Below are positions 29,343 to 37,656 of a stretch of DNA of 64,000 nt, in pieces (the stretch's first letter is position 1; each line of letters starts with the position of its first letter). Origin of the DNA: Clostridiales bacterium (lineage in GTDB: Bacteria > Bacillota > Clostridia > Oscillospirales > Oscillospiraceae); contig SFPN01000002.1 of assembly GCA_004551945.1 (NCBI GenBank), forward strand, positions 44,911 to 108,910. Direction: 5' to 3'. The notes under the pieces were generated by a model, which worked only from the letters and a program-made list of their open reading frames with translations, did no database searches and had not been told where the DNA came from. Position numbers and translations under genes: made by a program.

Positions 29343-31505
29343 ATGAAGAAGTGGAACAAGTTCGCGGCTCTCTTCCTGGCTGTGGTGATGGCCTTCTCTT
29401 TGGCCATTCCCGCCGGCGCTGTTGAGTCCGACGACGAGGACATGACAGGTTCCATCGTCATCCTGCACACCAACGATGTCCACGGCGGCATCAGCGGCTA
29501 CGCAGCGGTGGCCGCCCTGAAGCAGGCCTACCAGGACGCAGGCGCGTATGTGCTGCTGGCAGACGCCGGCGACTTTATCCAGGGTGACCCCACCGTGAGC
29601 GTCTCCCAGGGCGCAACGGCTGTGGAGCTCATGAACCTGGCCGGTTACGACGTGGCCGCCCCCGGCAACCACGAGTTTGACTATGGCTTCGCCAACCTGG
29701 TGGAGCTGGCCGCCCAGGCCGACTTCCCCATCCTGGCTGCCAACATCCAGTACAACGGCCAGCTTGCCTTCGGCGACAACATCGTCTTCACCGCACCCGA
29801 CGGCACCAAGATCGGCTTCTTCGGTCTGGACACCCCCGAAACCGCCACCAAGGCCCACCCCGCCAAGATCCAGGGCGTTTCCTTCCTGGCCGGCCAGGAG
29901 ATGTTCGACTGCGCCCAGGCCCAGGTGGACGCTCTGACCGCCGAGGGCTGCGACATCATCGTATGTCTGGGTCACCTGGGCATTGATGCCGAGTCCGTGG
30001 GCAACCGCTCCATCGACCTGCTGGAGAACGTGGACGGCATCGACGTGTTCATCGACGGTCACTCCCACTCCACCCTGGAGGACATCGTGGCCGCCACCAA
30101 CGAAAACGCCACCGTGAACGACACCCTGCTCACCTCCACCGGCACCGAGCTGGAGAGCATCGGCGTCATTGAGATCACCCCCGACGGCACCATTGAGGCT
30201 TCCAACGTGAGCACCAGCGCCCTGATCGAAGGGGGCTGCACCCCCGACGCAGCCGTGGCCGCCAAGGCCGAGGCCATCCAGGCAGAGATCGACGCGGACT
30301 ACGGCGCGGTCTTTGCCCGGACCGAAGTGGACCTGCAGGGCGAAAAGGCCGACGTGCGCACCGGCGAGACCAACCTGGGCGACCTGATCACCGACGCCAT
30401 GCTGTGGCAGGCCAACACCCTGGGTGAGCCTGTGGACGCAGCGGTCACCAACGGCGGCGGCATCCGCGCCTCCATCTCCGCCGGGGACATCACCAAGAAG
30501 GACATCAACACCGTGCTGCCCTTCGGCAACACCCTGTACATCGTGAAGGTCACCGGCGCGGAGCTTCTGGAAGCCCTGGAAGCCTCCACCTACTGCACCC
30601 CCGAGGCCATCGGCGGCTTCCCCCATGTGTCCGGCATCAACTACACCATCAACACCGGGGCCCCCTATGACACCACCTCCCTCTACCCCGACTCCACCTA
30701 CGGCAAGCCCGACTCCATCAACCGGGTCATGATCCAGACCGTGGGCGGCGAGGCCTTTGACCCCAACGAGACCTACACCATCGTCACCAACGACTTCCTG
30801 GGCGCCGGCGGCGACACCTACTACGCCTTCAAGGCCTCCCCCATCGGCTATGACCTGGGCATTCCTCTGGACGAGGTGGTCATGGACTACATCACCACCC
30901 AGCTGAACGGCGTGGTCACCGAGGCTGACTACGGCAGCACCCAGAGCCGCATCAACACCATCTCCTACACCGACGTGACCGCAGGGGACTGGTACGCCAA
31001 CGCCGTGACCTATGTGACCCTCACCGGCCTCATGAACGGCGTGGGCGACGCCTTCCAGCCCAACACCAACCTGACCCGGGCCATGATGGTCACCGTTCTC
31101 TACCGGATGGCCGGGGAGCCCCAGGTCACCCAGGCCAACCCCTTCCAGGACGTGGCCGCTGACACCTGGTACACCAACGCGGTGATCTGGGCCTCCGAGA
31201 CCGGCATCACCACCGGCGCCACCGAGACCACCTTCGCCCCCACCAAGGCTCTCACCCGGGAGCAGCTGGCCGCCTTCTTCTATCGCTTCGCCCAGTATGA
31301 AAGCGGCGGCGAGATCCCCGCAGCAGGCGATAACCTGGCTGCCTTCACCGACGCAGGCAGCATCTCCTCCTACGCCACCGACGCTGTGAACTGGGCTGTG
31401 GGCGAAGGCCTCATCTCCGGCGTGGGCAACAGCACCCTGGCCCCCCAGAACTCCGCCACCCGGGCCCAGGTTGCCACCATCCTCATGCGGTACACCGCGG
31501 AGTAA
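29343..31505 (+). CDS. Secreted 5'-nucleotidase (UshA-like) with three SLH domains
   Basis: 720 aa from the ATG at 29343 (GGAGG upstream). Signal peptide about 1-27 (FLAVVMAFSLAIPAGA). Metallophosphoesterase domain about 37-270: ILHTNDVHGG, LLADAGDFIQGD, APGNHEFDYG, CLGHLG, DGHSHS. 5'-nucleotidase C-terminal domain about 320-525: TNGGGIRASISAGDI, LPFGNTL, GGDTYYAF. Then three S-layer homology repeats (about 540-720; YTDVTAGDWYANAVTYV, FQDVAADTWYTNAVIW, FTDAGSISSYATDAVNW). It should dephosphorylate extracellular nucleotides while held on secondary cell-wall polymer by the SLH domains. Terminator follows. Confidence 0.94.
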   Translation: MKKWNKFAALFLAVVMAFSLAIPAGAVESDDEDMTGSIVILHTNDVHGGISGYAAVAALKQAYQDAGAYVLLADAGDFIQGDPTVSVSQGATAVELMNLAGYDVAAPGNHEFDYGFANLVELAAQADFPILAANIQYNGQLAFGDNIVFTAPDGTKIGFFGLDTPETATKAHPAKIQGVSFLAGQEMFDCAQAQVDALTAEGCDIIVCLGHLGIDAESVGNRSIDLLENVDGIDVFIDGHSHSTLEDIVAATNENATVNDTLLTSTGTELESIGVIEITPDGTIEASNVSTSALIEGGCTPDAAVAAKAEAIQAEIDADYGAVFARTEVDLQGEKADVRTGETNLGDLITDAMLWQANTLGEPVDAAVTNGGGIRASISAGDITKKDINTVLPFGNTLYIVKVTGAELLEALEASTYCTPEAIGGFPHVSGINYTINTGAPYDTTSLYPDSTYGKPDSINRVMIQTVGGEAFDPNETYTIVTNDFLGAGGDTYYAFKASPIGYDLGIPLDEVVMDYITTQLNGVVTEADYGSTQSRINTISYTDVTAGDWYANAVTYVTLTGLMNGVGDAFQPNTNLTRAMMVTVLYRMAGEPQVTQANPFQDVAADTWYTNAVIWASETGITTGATETTFAPTKALTREQLAAFFYRFAQYESGGEIPAAGDNLAAFTDAGSISSYATDAVNWAVGEGLISGVGNSTLAPQNSATRAQVATILMRYTAE

Positions 31506-31541
31506 TCCCCTCCCCGGCGTATCTTTCTCCCGCTCTTTTAT

Positions 31542-31579
31542 GGTTCCCGGCTGCGCTGTGCGCGGCCGGGAACCTTTTT
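31542..31579 (+). terminator. Rho-independent terminator after the 5'-nucleotidase
   Basis: Stem GGTTCCCGGC / GCCGGGAACC with 13-nt loop, then five T. Confidence 0.88.
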
Positions 31580-31655
31580 CTCGGGCAAATTGCATGAAAT
31601 ATTGTAAAAATTTCAGAGAACCGCCAAATCTTTTGAAAAATTTTGACAGCCCCCA

Positions 31656-31684
31656 TTCACTTTTTCGTTTCTTTGGGGTATAAT
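31656..31684 (+). promoter_or_regulatory. Promoter of the Rrf2 regulator gene
   Basis: TATAAT at 31679-31684 with TTCACT at 31656-31661 (17-bp spacer). A perfect TTGACA at 31643-31648 is 30 bp from this -10 and so cannot pair with it. Confidence 0.5.
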
Positions 31685-31771
31685 CAAAGCAAACTCGTAG
31701 GGTTCCGGCCGGGCACGGCCGGAACCGCCCCACAGGGAAGGAAAGAACGAACAGAAAGAAGGAGCACCGCC

Positions 31772-32215
31772 ATGATGATCTCCACCAAGGGCCGCTATGC
31801 CCTGCGCGTGATGCTGGACCTGGCCGACCACAACACCGGCGAGTATATCCCCCTGAAGGACATCGCCCACCGCCAAGAGATCTCCGTCAAATACCTGGAA
31901 AACATCCTGGCCTCTCTCAGCCGGGTGAACCTGGTGGACGCCGCCCGGGGCAAGGGAGGCGGCTACCGCCTGGCCAAGACCCCCGCGGACTACTCTGCCG
32001 GGGAAATCATCCGCCTGGCCGAGGGCAGCCTGGCCTCCGTCTCCTGCCTCAAGGGGGAGAAGAAGGGCTGCGAAAAGGCCGGCCACTGCCGGGCCCTCCC
32101 CCTGTGGCAGGGGCTGGACCAGATGATCGACCAGTATCTGGACAGCTACTCCCTGGCCGACCTGCAAAAGCAGCAGGCCGAGCTGGACGCAGCCGAAGCA
32201 GCAGAAGCCCCATGA
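31772..32215 (+). CDS. Rrf2/IscR family transcriptional regulator
   Basis: 147 aa (AAGGAG 7 bp before the ATG). Winged helix-turn-helix: MISTKGRYALRVMLDLA, then PLKDIAHRQEISVKYLENIL and the wing DAARGKGGGYRLAK. Three Cys at 92, 100 and 106 (C-x7-C-x5-C) resemble the Fe-S ligands of IscR (C92, C98, C104), so it probably senses Fe-S supply. It precedes iscS-iscU but is separated from them by a terminator and a second promoter that carries a palindrome. Named IscR-like by context; CymR or NsrR-type function is the alternative. Confidence 0.88.
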   Translation: MMISTKGRYALRVMLDLADHNTGEYIPLKDIAHRQEISVKYLENILASLSRVNLVDAARGKGGGYRLAKTPADYSAGEIIRLAEGSLASVSCLKGEKKGCEKAGHCRALPLWQGLDQMIDQYLDSYSLADLQKQQAELDAAEAAEAP

Positions 32216-32224
32216 CACGCTGCC

Positions 32225-32280
32225 GCCGCCCGCCTTTGGAAAAAAGCCACCCTTCTTTTCAAAGGCGGGCGGCTTTTTTT
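32225..32280 (+). terminator. Rho-independent terminator after the Rrf2 gene
   Basis: Stem GCCGCCCGCCTTTG / CAAAGGCGGGCGGC with a 21-nt loop, then seven T. Confidence 0.9.
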
Positions 32281-32313
32281 GCATAATTTCCTGCTTTCCG
32301 GGCATATTACCTA

Positions 32314-32367
32314 TTGACTTTATGGGATTTATGTGGTATCCTCTCAATAACCTAATGAATTACTAGG
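32314..32367 (+). promoter_or_regulatory. iscS-iscU promoter with candidate Rrf2 operator
   Basis: TTGACT (32314-32319), 17-bp spacer, TATCCT (32337-32342). Immediately downstream, over the expected transcription start, lies the imperfect palindrome CCTAATGAATTACTAGG (32351-32367). Position and symmetry fit a repressor site for the IscR-like protein encoded just upstream; binding is inferred. Confidence 0.6.
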
Positions 32368-32392
32368 AATTACCCTACAAGGAGGTTCCCCG

Positions 32393-33580
32393 ATGATATA
32401 CGCAGATAACGCCGCCACCACCAAGCTGAGCCCCACCTCCCTGGCGGCCATGCTTCCCTACCTCACCGAGCACTACGGCAACCCCTCCTCCCTGCACTCC
32501 ATCGGCCAGGACGCCGCGGAGGCTCTGGCCCGGGCCCGGCAGACCGTTGCTGACTGTCTGGGCTGCCGGCCGGACGAGATCTACTTTACCTCCGGCGGCA
32601 GCGAAGCGGACAACCAGGCCATCCTCTCCGCCGCCCGCAACGGCGCGGCCCACGGCAAGCGCCACATTATCTCCACCGCCTTTGAGCACCACGCTGTGCT
32701 CCACACCCTGCAGAAGCTGGGCCGGGAGGGCTTTGAGGTCACCCTGCTGGACGTCCACGAAAACGGGGTCATCACCCCCCAGGAGGTGGCCGATGCCATC
32801 CGGGAGGACACCTGCCTGGTGACCATCATGTACGCCAACAACGAGATCGGCTCCATCCAGCCCATTCCCGAGATCGGCGCTCTGTGCAAGGAGAAGAAGA
32901 TCCCCTTCCACACCGACGCCGTCCAGGCCGCCGGCCACCTGGCCATCAACGTGAAGGAGCAGAACATCGACATGCTCTCCCTCTCCGGCCACAAGTTCCA
33001 CGGCCCCAAGGGTACCGGCGTGCTCTACGCCCGGAAGGGCCTGCTGCTCCACAACCTCATCGAGGGCGGCGCTCAGGAGCGCCGGAAGCGGGCAGGTACC
33101 GAGAACATCGCCGGCATCGTGGGTCTGGCCGCCGCGCTGGAAGAGGCTTGCGCCCACCTGGAGGAAAACGCCGCCAAGGTCACCGCTCTGCGGGATAAGC
33201 TCATTGACGGCCTGTCCGCCATCCCCCACTCTGTTCTCAACGGGGACCGGACCCGCCGCCTGCCCGGCAACGTGAACTTCTGCTTCGAGGGCATCGAGGG
33301 CGAGTCCATGCTCCTGCTGCTGGACGACAAGGGCATCTGCGCCTCCTCCGGCTCCGCCTGCACCTCCGGGTCCCTGGACCCCAGCCACGTGCTGCTGGCC
33401 ATCGGCCGGCCCCATGAAATCGCCCACGGCTCCCTGCGGCTGTCCCTGAGCGAGTACAACACCGAGGAAGAAATCAACGCCATCCTGGAGGCCGTGCCCC
33501 AGGTGGTGGACTATTTACGAAACATGTCCCCCCTGTGGCGGGCTATGGAGAAAGGAGAAAAGCCCTATGTTATACAGTGA
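32393..33580 (+). CDS. iscS: Cysteine desulfurase IscS/NifS
   Basis: 395 aa, AAGGAGG before the ATG. Class V aminotransferase fold: YADNAATTKLSP, EHHAVL, the PLP Lys in SLSGHKFHGPKG (about residue 200), and the active-site Cys loop CASSGSACTSGSLDPSHVL (about 317-335), whose spacing is that of the NifS/IscS group. It provides persulfide sulfur to IscU for Fe-S assembly. Its 3' end overlaps iscU by 14 bp, so the two are translationally coupled. Confidence 0.97.
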   Translation: MIYADNAATTKLSPTSLAAMLPYLTEHYGNPSSLHSIGQDAAEALARARQTVADCLGCRPDEIYFTSGGSEADNQAILSAARNGAAHGKRHIISTAFEHHAVLHTLQKLGREGFEVTLLDVHENGVITPQEVADAIREDTCLVTIMYANNEIGSIQPIPEIGALCKEKKIPFHTDAVQAAGHLAINVKEQNIDMLSLSGHKFHGPKGTGVLYARKGLLLHNLIEGGAQERRKRAGTENIAGIVGLAAALEEACAHLEENAAKVTALRDKLIDGLSAIPHSVLNGDRTRRLPGNVNFCFEGIEGESMLLLLDDKGICASSGSACTSGSLDPSHVLLAIGRPHEIAHGSLRLSLSEYNTEEEINAILEAVPQVVDYLRNMSPLWRAMEKGEKPYVIQ

Positions 33581-33995
33581 TAAGGTGATGGACCACTTCC
33601 GCAACCCCCGGAACGTGGGCTCCATCGAGAACGCCGACGGCGTGGGTGAAGTGGGCAACGCCAAGTGCGGCGACATCATGAAGATCTACCTGAAGATTGA
33701 CAACGACGTGGTCACCGACGTGAAGTTTGAGACCTTCGGCTGCGGTAGCGCCATCGCCTCCAGCTCCATGGCAACGGAGATGATCAAAGGCAAGCCGGTG
33801 GACCAGGTGCTTACCCTCACCAACAAGGCCGTGGTGGAGGCTCTGGACGGTCTGCCCGCCCACAAGCTCCACTGTTCCGTTCTGGCGGAGGAGGCCGTGA
33901 AGGCCGCCCTGAAGGACTACTTCGACAAGAACGGCATCGCCTACGACGCCAGCCTGCTGCCCGACGTCAGCTGCGCGGACTGTCACGAACACTAA
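33567..33995 (+). CDS. iscU: Fe-S cluster scaffold protein IscU/NifU-like
   Basis: 142 aa. The three scaffold Cys are present: C34 (NAKCGD, with the regulatory Asp at 36), C59 (FGCGSAIASSS) and C103 (LHCSVLAEEA). It lacks the extra ferredoxin and Nfu domains of full NifU. A CADCHEH tail adds two Cys and two His at the C-terminus, a feature seen in clostridial relatives. Receives sulfur from the overlapping iscS product. Confidence 0.96.
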   Translation: MLYSDKVMDHFRNPRNVGSIENADGVGEVGNAKCGDIMKIYLKIDNDVVTDVKFETFGCGSAIASSSMATEMIKGKPVDQVLTLTNKAVVEALDGLPAHKLHCSVLAEEAVKAALKDYFDKNGIAYDASLLPDVSCADCHEH

Positions 33996-34001
33996 GCACA
34001 T

Positions 34002-34032
34002 AAAAAAGGAGAGGCAAAGCCTCTCCTTTTTT
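34002..34032. terminator. Bidirectional terminator between iscU and the M56 gene
   Basis: AAAAAAGGAGAGGC-AAA-GCCTCTCCTTTTTT: perfect symmetric stem with A-tract and T-tract serving both convergent genes; it overlaps the stop codon of the M56 gene. Confidence 0.93.
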
Positions 34033-35833
34033 ATTCGATTGCTCCGCCCTGATAGGCCCAGTCGCTTAAGTAATAGCCCAGGCCCCAGGGGGTGCCGTCG
34101 CACTCGGTCATCACGTCCAGCTGAACGATCCGGTCCCCCCGGGTGAGAAACAGGATGGTCCGGCCGGACACATGGGCTTCCTCCTGAGCCTCCGGGGTAA
34201 AGCGCCAGCAGGCGTCGTGGTCCGCAATCCCCCGGCTGCGCAGGTCATCCCCGTCCTCCCCCAGCTGCCGCCGGTAGAGGAGCTGAAGCTCCGGGTAGGC
34301 CGCCTGGAGGTCCGCCAGGGTGTCCCCCACCCCCACCCCCCGGTGGGTGGTGCACCCGGGCTGGATGGTGGAGAGGGAGTAAAGGGCAGAGGGGCTCTCC
34401 GCCTCCCCGGTCCACACGGCCCGGGTCCGCAGGTCGGTGAGCAGGGTCACCCGCAGAAGGCCCCGGTAAAACCATTCCTCCACCGTCATCCAGGCGGTGC
34501 CCAGGGCGGTGTTCCGCACCGGCTGGCGCTTAATATCCCAGAGGACATAGGGGCTGCCCTGGGTCCAGCCCCCTTCATAGCACCCCAGACCCACGGTCCA
34601 GGGCTGGGCGGGGGTGGTTCCGTCCTCCAGAGGCAGGGACAGGTTCAGGGTGAACTCCTCCCCCGCCTGGTCATAGGACTGCGCCAGCAGACGGGCCTCC
34701 CGCTGGGTGAGCCAGTCCCCGGCGGCGGTGATCTCCTCCTCGCTCCGGGCCAGCCAGGGGTCCTGCCGGGCGGAGACCCCCGGGGTCAGGGACCCCTCCC
34801 CGGGTCCCAGCGCCGCCCCGCAGGTGGTGAGGATCAGGGCCAGGGCCAGCGCCGCCGCCCCCATGGCCCGGGTGGGGGCCTTGTGGCGGAGCACCCCCAG
34901 CAGCCGCTCCCGCAGGGCCTGCTTGCTGTCGTTTAAGGCCGTAGTCAGCGCCGGGGCGGCCGGGACCCCCTCCACAGCCAGGGCCAGCAGGGTCTGGCTG
35001 TACCGGGTGCGCTCCTGGGGGGTCATGCCCTTCACCGCCCCCTCGTCGCAGGCCAGCTCGCAGGCCCGGGCAATCCGGCGGCGGAGGGGGTACATGAGGG
35101 GATTGAACCAGTGCAGGGCGGTCACCACCGTCACCGCCCACTTATAGAGGATATCCAGCCGCCGGTAGTGGGTGAGCTCGTGGCGGAGGATGTGCTCCAG
35201 TGCCTCCCCCGCCCCCTGGGACACATAGGCCTGCCGGGGCAGCAGGATGGCCGGGCGGAACAGCCCCGCCAGCATGGGGGTGGAGACCGCCGGGCTGCAC
35301 CACAGGGCCGGGGGATGCCGGGGGCACAGCCGGCCCAGCACCTGCTGGTCCTCCGGCAGAGGGGGCAGATTGGTCCGCCGGAGCACCCGGCAGAACCGAA
35401 GGTAGGACAGCACCGGCCAGCCCAGGCTCACCCCCGCGCCGGCCAGCCACACCCAGAAGAGCACCTGCGCCCAGGAGACCGCCGGTTCGGGGGCTTCCTG
35501 GGAGATGATCTCCGCCGGGGGCTCGGCGGCGGCGGGAGGGGTCACCCTTTCTGCGGCGCTGGTTTCCGGGGCGGAGACGCTCTCCTGCTGCGCCTGCAAA
35601 ACCTGGCGGTAGTCGGTCTCCACGGCGGCGCTCTGGTGGGGCTGGGGCAGGTCCAGCCCCGTGCCCGGCAGCCCCAGGGGGAGCACCAGCCGCAGCAGGA
35701 CCAGCAGCCACAGGTAGTAGGCCGCTGTGTGGGAGATCCTCCCCCGCAGCAGCCGGGTGGCTGCCAGCACCACCAGGGCCAGCAGGGAACCGGCCAGGGA
35801 GAGCTCCGCCAGGGTCCACAGTCCATGTTCCAT
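34031..35833 (-). CDS. M56 family (BlaR1-like) membrane metallopeptidase
   Basis: 600 aa. N-terminal membrane spans (about 5-55), a Pro/Ala/Glu-rich loop, more spans (about 110-130), the cytoplasmic zinc site HELTH (about residue 217) with CELACDE downstream, and another span near 325 followed by an extracellular domain of about 250 aa without a penicillin-binding Ser-x-x-Lys motif that I can see. BlaR1/MecR1 relatives cleave a BlaI-type repressor when a ligand binds outside. No blaI gene lies next to it here, although a symmetric GTAGTCTAC stands in its leader. Confidence 0.88.
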   Translation of the reverse strand: MEHGLWTLAELSLAGSLLALVVLAATRLLRGRISHTAAYYLWLLVLLRLVLPLGLPGTGLDLPQPHQSAAVETDYRQVLQAQQESVSAPETSAAERVTPPAAAEPPAEIISQEAPEPAVSWAQVLFWVWLAGAGVSLGWPVLSYLRFCRVLRRTNLPPLPEDQQVLGRLCPRHPPALWCSPAVSTPMLAGLFRPAILLPRQAYVSQGAGEALEHILRHELTHYRRLDILYKWAVTVVTALHWFNPLMYPLRRRIARACELACDEGAVKGMTPQERTRYSQTLLALAVEGVPAAPALTTALNDSKQALRERLLGVLRHKAPTRAMGAAALALALILTTCGAALGPGEGSLTPGVSARQDPWLARSEEEITAAGDWLTQREARLLAQSYDQAGEEFTLNLSLPLEDGTTPAQPWTVGLGCYEGGWTQGSPYVLWDIKRQPVRNTALGTAWMTVEEWFYRGLLRVTLLTDLRTRAVWTGEAESPSALYSLSTIQPGCTTHRGVGVGDTLADLQAAYPELQLLYRRQLGEDGDDLRSRGIADHDACWRFTPEAQEEAHVSGRTILFLTRGDRIVQLDVMTECDGTPWGLGYYLSDWAYQGGAIE

Positions 35834-35853
35834 GGGGCACCGTCCTTTCCATT

Positions 35854-35914
35854 GTAGTCTACTTTTATCGGCTCTATAATGTTAAACTCTATCCAATTTC
35901 CGGCAATTTGTCAA
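35854..35914 (-). promoter_or_regulatory. Promoter of the M56 peptidase gene with a small palindrome
   Basis: Minus strand TTGACA (35909-35914), 17-bp spacer, TAGAGT (35886-35891). Between promoter and start codon is GTAGTCTAC (35854-35862), a dyad similar in half-site to BlaI/MecI operators (TACA/TGTA type). The operator role is a guess. Confidence 0.45.
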
Positions 35915-35923
35915 GGGAGCGGA

Positions 35924-35957
35924 CAAAGAAAAGAGGCTTCCCAGGTTGAGAAGCCTC
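35924..35957 (-). terminator. Rho-independent terminator after mnmE
   Basis: Minus strand stem GAGGCTTC / GAAGCCTC followed by TTTTCTTT. Confidence 0.8.
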
Positions 35958-35971
35958 CTTTTTCGACAGGT

Positions 35972-37342
35972 CTATTTCCCCACGCAGAACCGCTGGAAGA
36001 TGCGGGCGGTGATGTCCTCCCGGACGGTGGTGCCGGTGACCTCCCCCAGGGCCTCCAGGGCCTCCTCCACGTCGGACAGGAGCAGGTCCGGGGGCAGGCC
36101 GTCCTCCAGGCCCTGGCTGGCCCGGTCCAGGCTTTCCTGGGCCCGGGTGACCGCCTCCGCCTGGCGGGCGTTGGTGAGCAGGGCTTCCCCCGCGCCCCCG
36201 GCTCCCGCCGGGAAGAGAGCCGCCACCAGGGGACCCAGGCCTTCCAGCCCCGTCCCGTCCTTGGCGCTCACCGGGCACAGGTGGGGGAAGGTTTTTTTCA
36301 GCTCTTCCAGGTTCAGCGCCTGGGGCAGGTCGGCCTTGTTCACCAGGCAGATGCAGGCGGGGGCCTCCTTCGCCAGGGCCATGGCCTCCCGGTCCTCGGG
36401 GGTGAGGGGGCCGCTGCCGTCCAGCACCAGCAGCACCAGCCGGGCGGTCTCCGCGGCGGCCCGGCTGCGCGCCACCCCCAGGCGCTCGGCCTCGTCCCCG
36501 GTCTGCCGCAGGCCGGCGGTGTCGGTGAGGTTCAGCAGCACCCCGCCCACGCTGGCCCTGGCCTCGATGGTGTCCCGGGTGGTGCCGGGGGCCTGGGTGA
36601 CGATGGCCCGGTCATAGCCCACCAGGGCGTTGAGCAGGGAGGACTTGCCCGCGTTGGGCTTGCCCAGGATGGCCGTGGGCACGCCGGCGGTGAGCTGTTT
36701 TCCCCGGTCGTAGGTGGCCAGGAGAGCGGCGGTCTCCCCCAGGGCTTTGTCCAGGGCAGAGCGGATGGTGGCCGCCCGGAAGGGATCGATGTCCTCGTCG
36801 GGGTAGTCCAGCACCGCGTGGAAGTGGGCGGAGAGATCCACCAGGCCGTCGTAGATGGCGGCCACCCGCCGGGAGAGGGTCCCCCCCAGGGTCCCTGCCG
36901 CCTGGTAGGCGGCGGCGGGGGTCTCCGCGTCGATCAGGTCAATCACCGCCTCCGCCTGGGTCAGGTCCAGCTTGCCGTTGAGGAAGGCCCGCTGGGTAAA
37001 CTCCCCCGCCCGGGCCTGCCTTGCACCGGCGGCGAAGAGGGCCTCCAGGGCCAGGGAGAGGACCATGGGGGAGCCGTGGCACTGAAGCTCCGCCGTGTCC
37101 TCCCCGGTGTAGCTGTGGGGGGCGCGGCTGACGAAGGCCAGCCCGGTGTCGATGGTCCGGCCGTCCTTGTCCAGCACCTGGCCGTAGAGCAGCTGCCGGT
37201 CGGGGGCGCCGGCCAGGGCGGTTTTCCCGGCGGGACGGAACACCCGGGCCGCTGCCCGGGCCGCGCCGGGGCCGGACAAACGCAGGATTCCCACCCCGCC
37301 GGTTCCCGGGGCGGTGGCGATGGCGGCGATCAGGTCAGACAT
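35972..37342 (-). CDS. mnmE: tRNA modification GTPase MnmE (TrmE)
   Basis: 456 aa from the ATG at 37342 (AAAGGAGG upstream). N-terminal tetrahydrofolate-binding domain (IAAIATAPGTGGVGILRLSG), helical domain, inserted G domain (G1 GKPNAGKSS near 224, G2 TTRDT, G3 DTAG, G4 NKAD) and the C-terminal catalytic FCVGK. With MnmG it makes the cmnm5 modification at U34. In most Firmicutes it sits beside mnmG and rsmG near the origin; here it stands alone between an M56 peptidase and an FAD protein. Confidence 0.97.
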   Translation of the reverse strand: MSDLIAAIATAPGTGGVGILRLSGPGAARAAARVFRPAGKTALAGAPDRQLLYGQVLDKDGRTIDTGLAFVSRAPHSYTGEDTAELQCHGSPMVLSLALEALFAAGARQARAGEFTQRAFLNGKLDLTQAEAVIDLIDAETPAAAYQAAGTLGGTLSRRVAAIYDGLVDLSAHFHAVLDYPDEDIDPFRAATIRSALDKALGETAALLATYDRGKQLTAGVPTAILGKPNAGKSSLLNALVGYDRAIVTQAPGTTRDTIEARASVGGVLLNLTDTAGLRQTGDEAERLGVARSRAAAETARLVLLVLDGSGPLTPEDREAMALAKEAPACICLVNKADLPQALNLEELKKTFPHLCPVSAKDGTGLEGLGPLVAALFPAGAGGAGEALLTNARQAEAVTRAQESLDRASQGLEDGLPPDLLLSDVEEALEALGEVTGTTVREDITARIFQRFCVGK

Positions 37343-37427
37343 GGGGGCTTCCTCCTTTTCCTGGGATAAATTTTGGCAAATCCACCGGTAAACTTCCCCT
37401 TGACAGTTCCTTTTGTCAGCCTTCCAT

Positions 37428-37481
37428 GCATCCACAGCGTTGTGCACCAAGTGTGGATAAGTCGGTGGAAAATGTGCAAAA
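37428..37481. promoter_or_regulatory. Cluster of DnaA-box-like 9-mers
   Basis: Against TTWTNCACA: 37452-37460 TGTGGATAA and 37473-37481 TGTGCAAAA (minus strand) match 9/9; 37464-37472 GGTGGAAAA matches 8/9; 37441-37449 (minus) and 37428-37436 (plus) match 7/9. The two perfect sites start 21 bp apart, two helical turns, on the same strand. Confidence 0.55.
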
Positions 37482-37635
37482 CCTTTGGGAATGTTCACTT
37501 TGGTTCATTTGATTCATTTTCATTTGGTGGCATTTTTTTGCATATTCCAAGGGATTTCGGTTGGTCAGAACGCACAAAGGCGATTTTTTGTTGTAAAAAT
37601 GCCGAATGGTTGACAGTTTTCAACCGTTGCGCAAA

Positions 37636-37653
37636 GGGCGAAATCAATCGCCC
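37636..37653 (-). terminator. Terminator of the FAD-dependent protein gene
   Basis: Minus strand stem GGGCGA / TCGCCC with 6-nt loop then TTTGCG; short stem and weak T-tract. Confidence 0.55.
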
Positions 37654-37656
37654 TCC

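Larger units (their letters stand above)
37343..37656. other. AT-richer intergenic region upstream of mnmE
   Basis: About 310 bp without a gene. It holds the DnaA-box-like cluster at 37428-37481, direct TTCATTT-type repeats at about 37504-37525, several A/T tracts, and at the right end the terminator of the FAD gene. It must also contain the mnmE promoter, which I cannot fix. Confidence 0.6.

Noticed and set aside
31643..31648. Perfect TTGACA as -35 of the Rrf2 gene
   Set aside because: It is 30 bp from the only good -10, too far to act as its -35.
37428..37481. Calling the DnaA-box cluster the replication origin
   Set aside because: No dnaA, dnaN, rpmH or parAB nearby, and genes on both sides run in the same direction, so strand polarity does not change here. 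Kept only as a DnaA-site finding.
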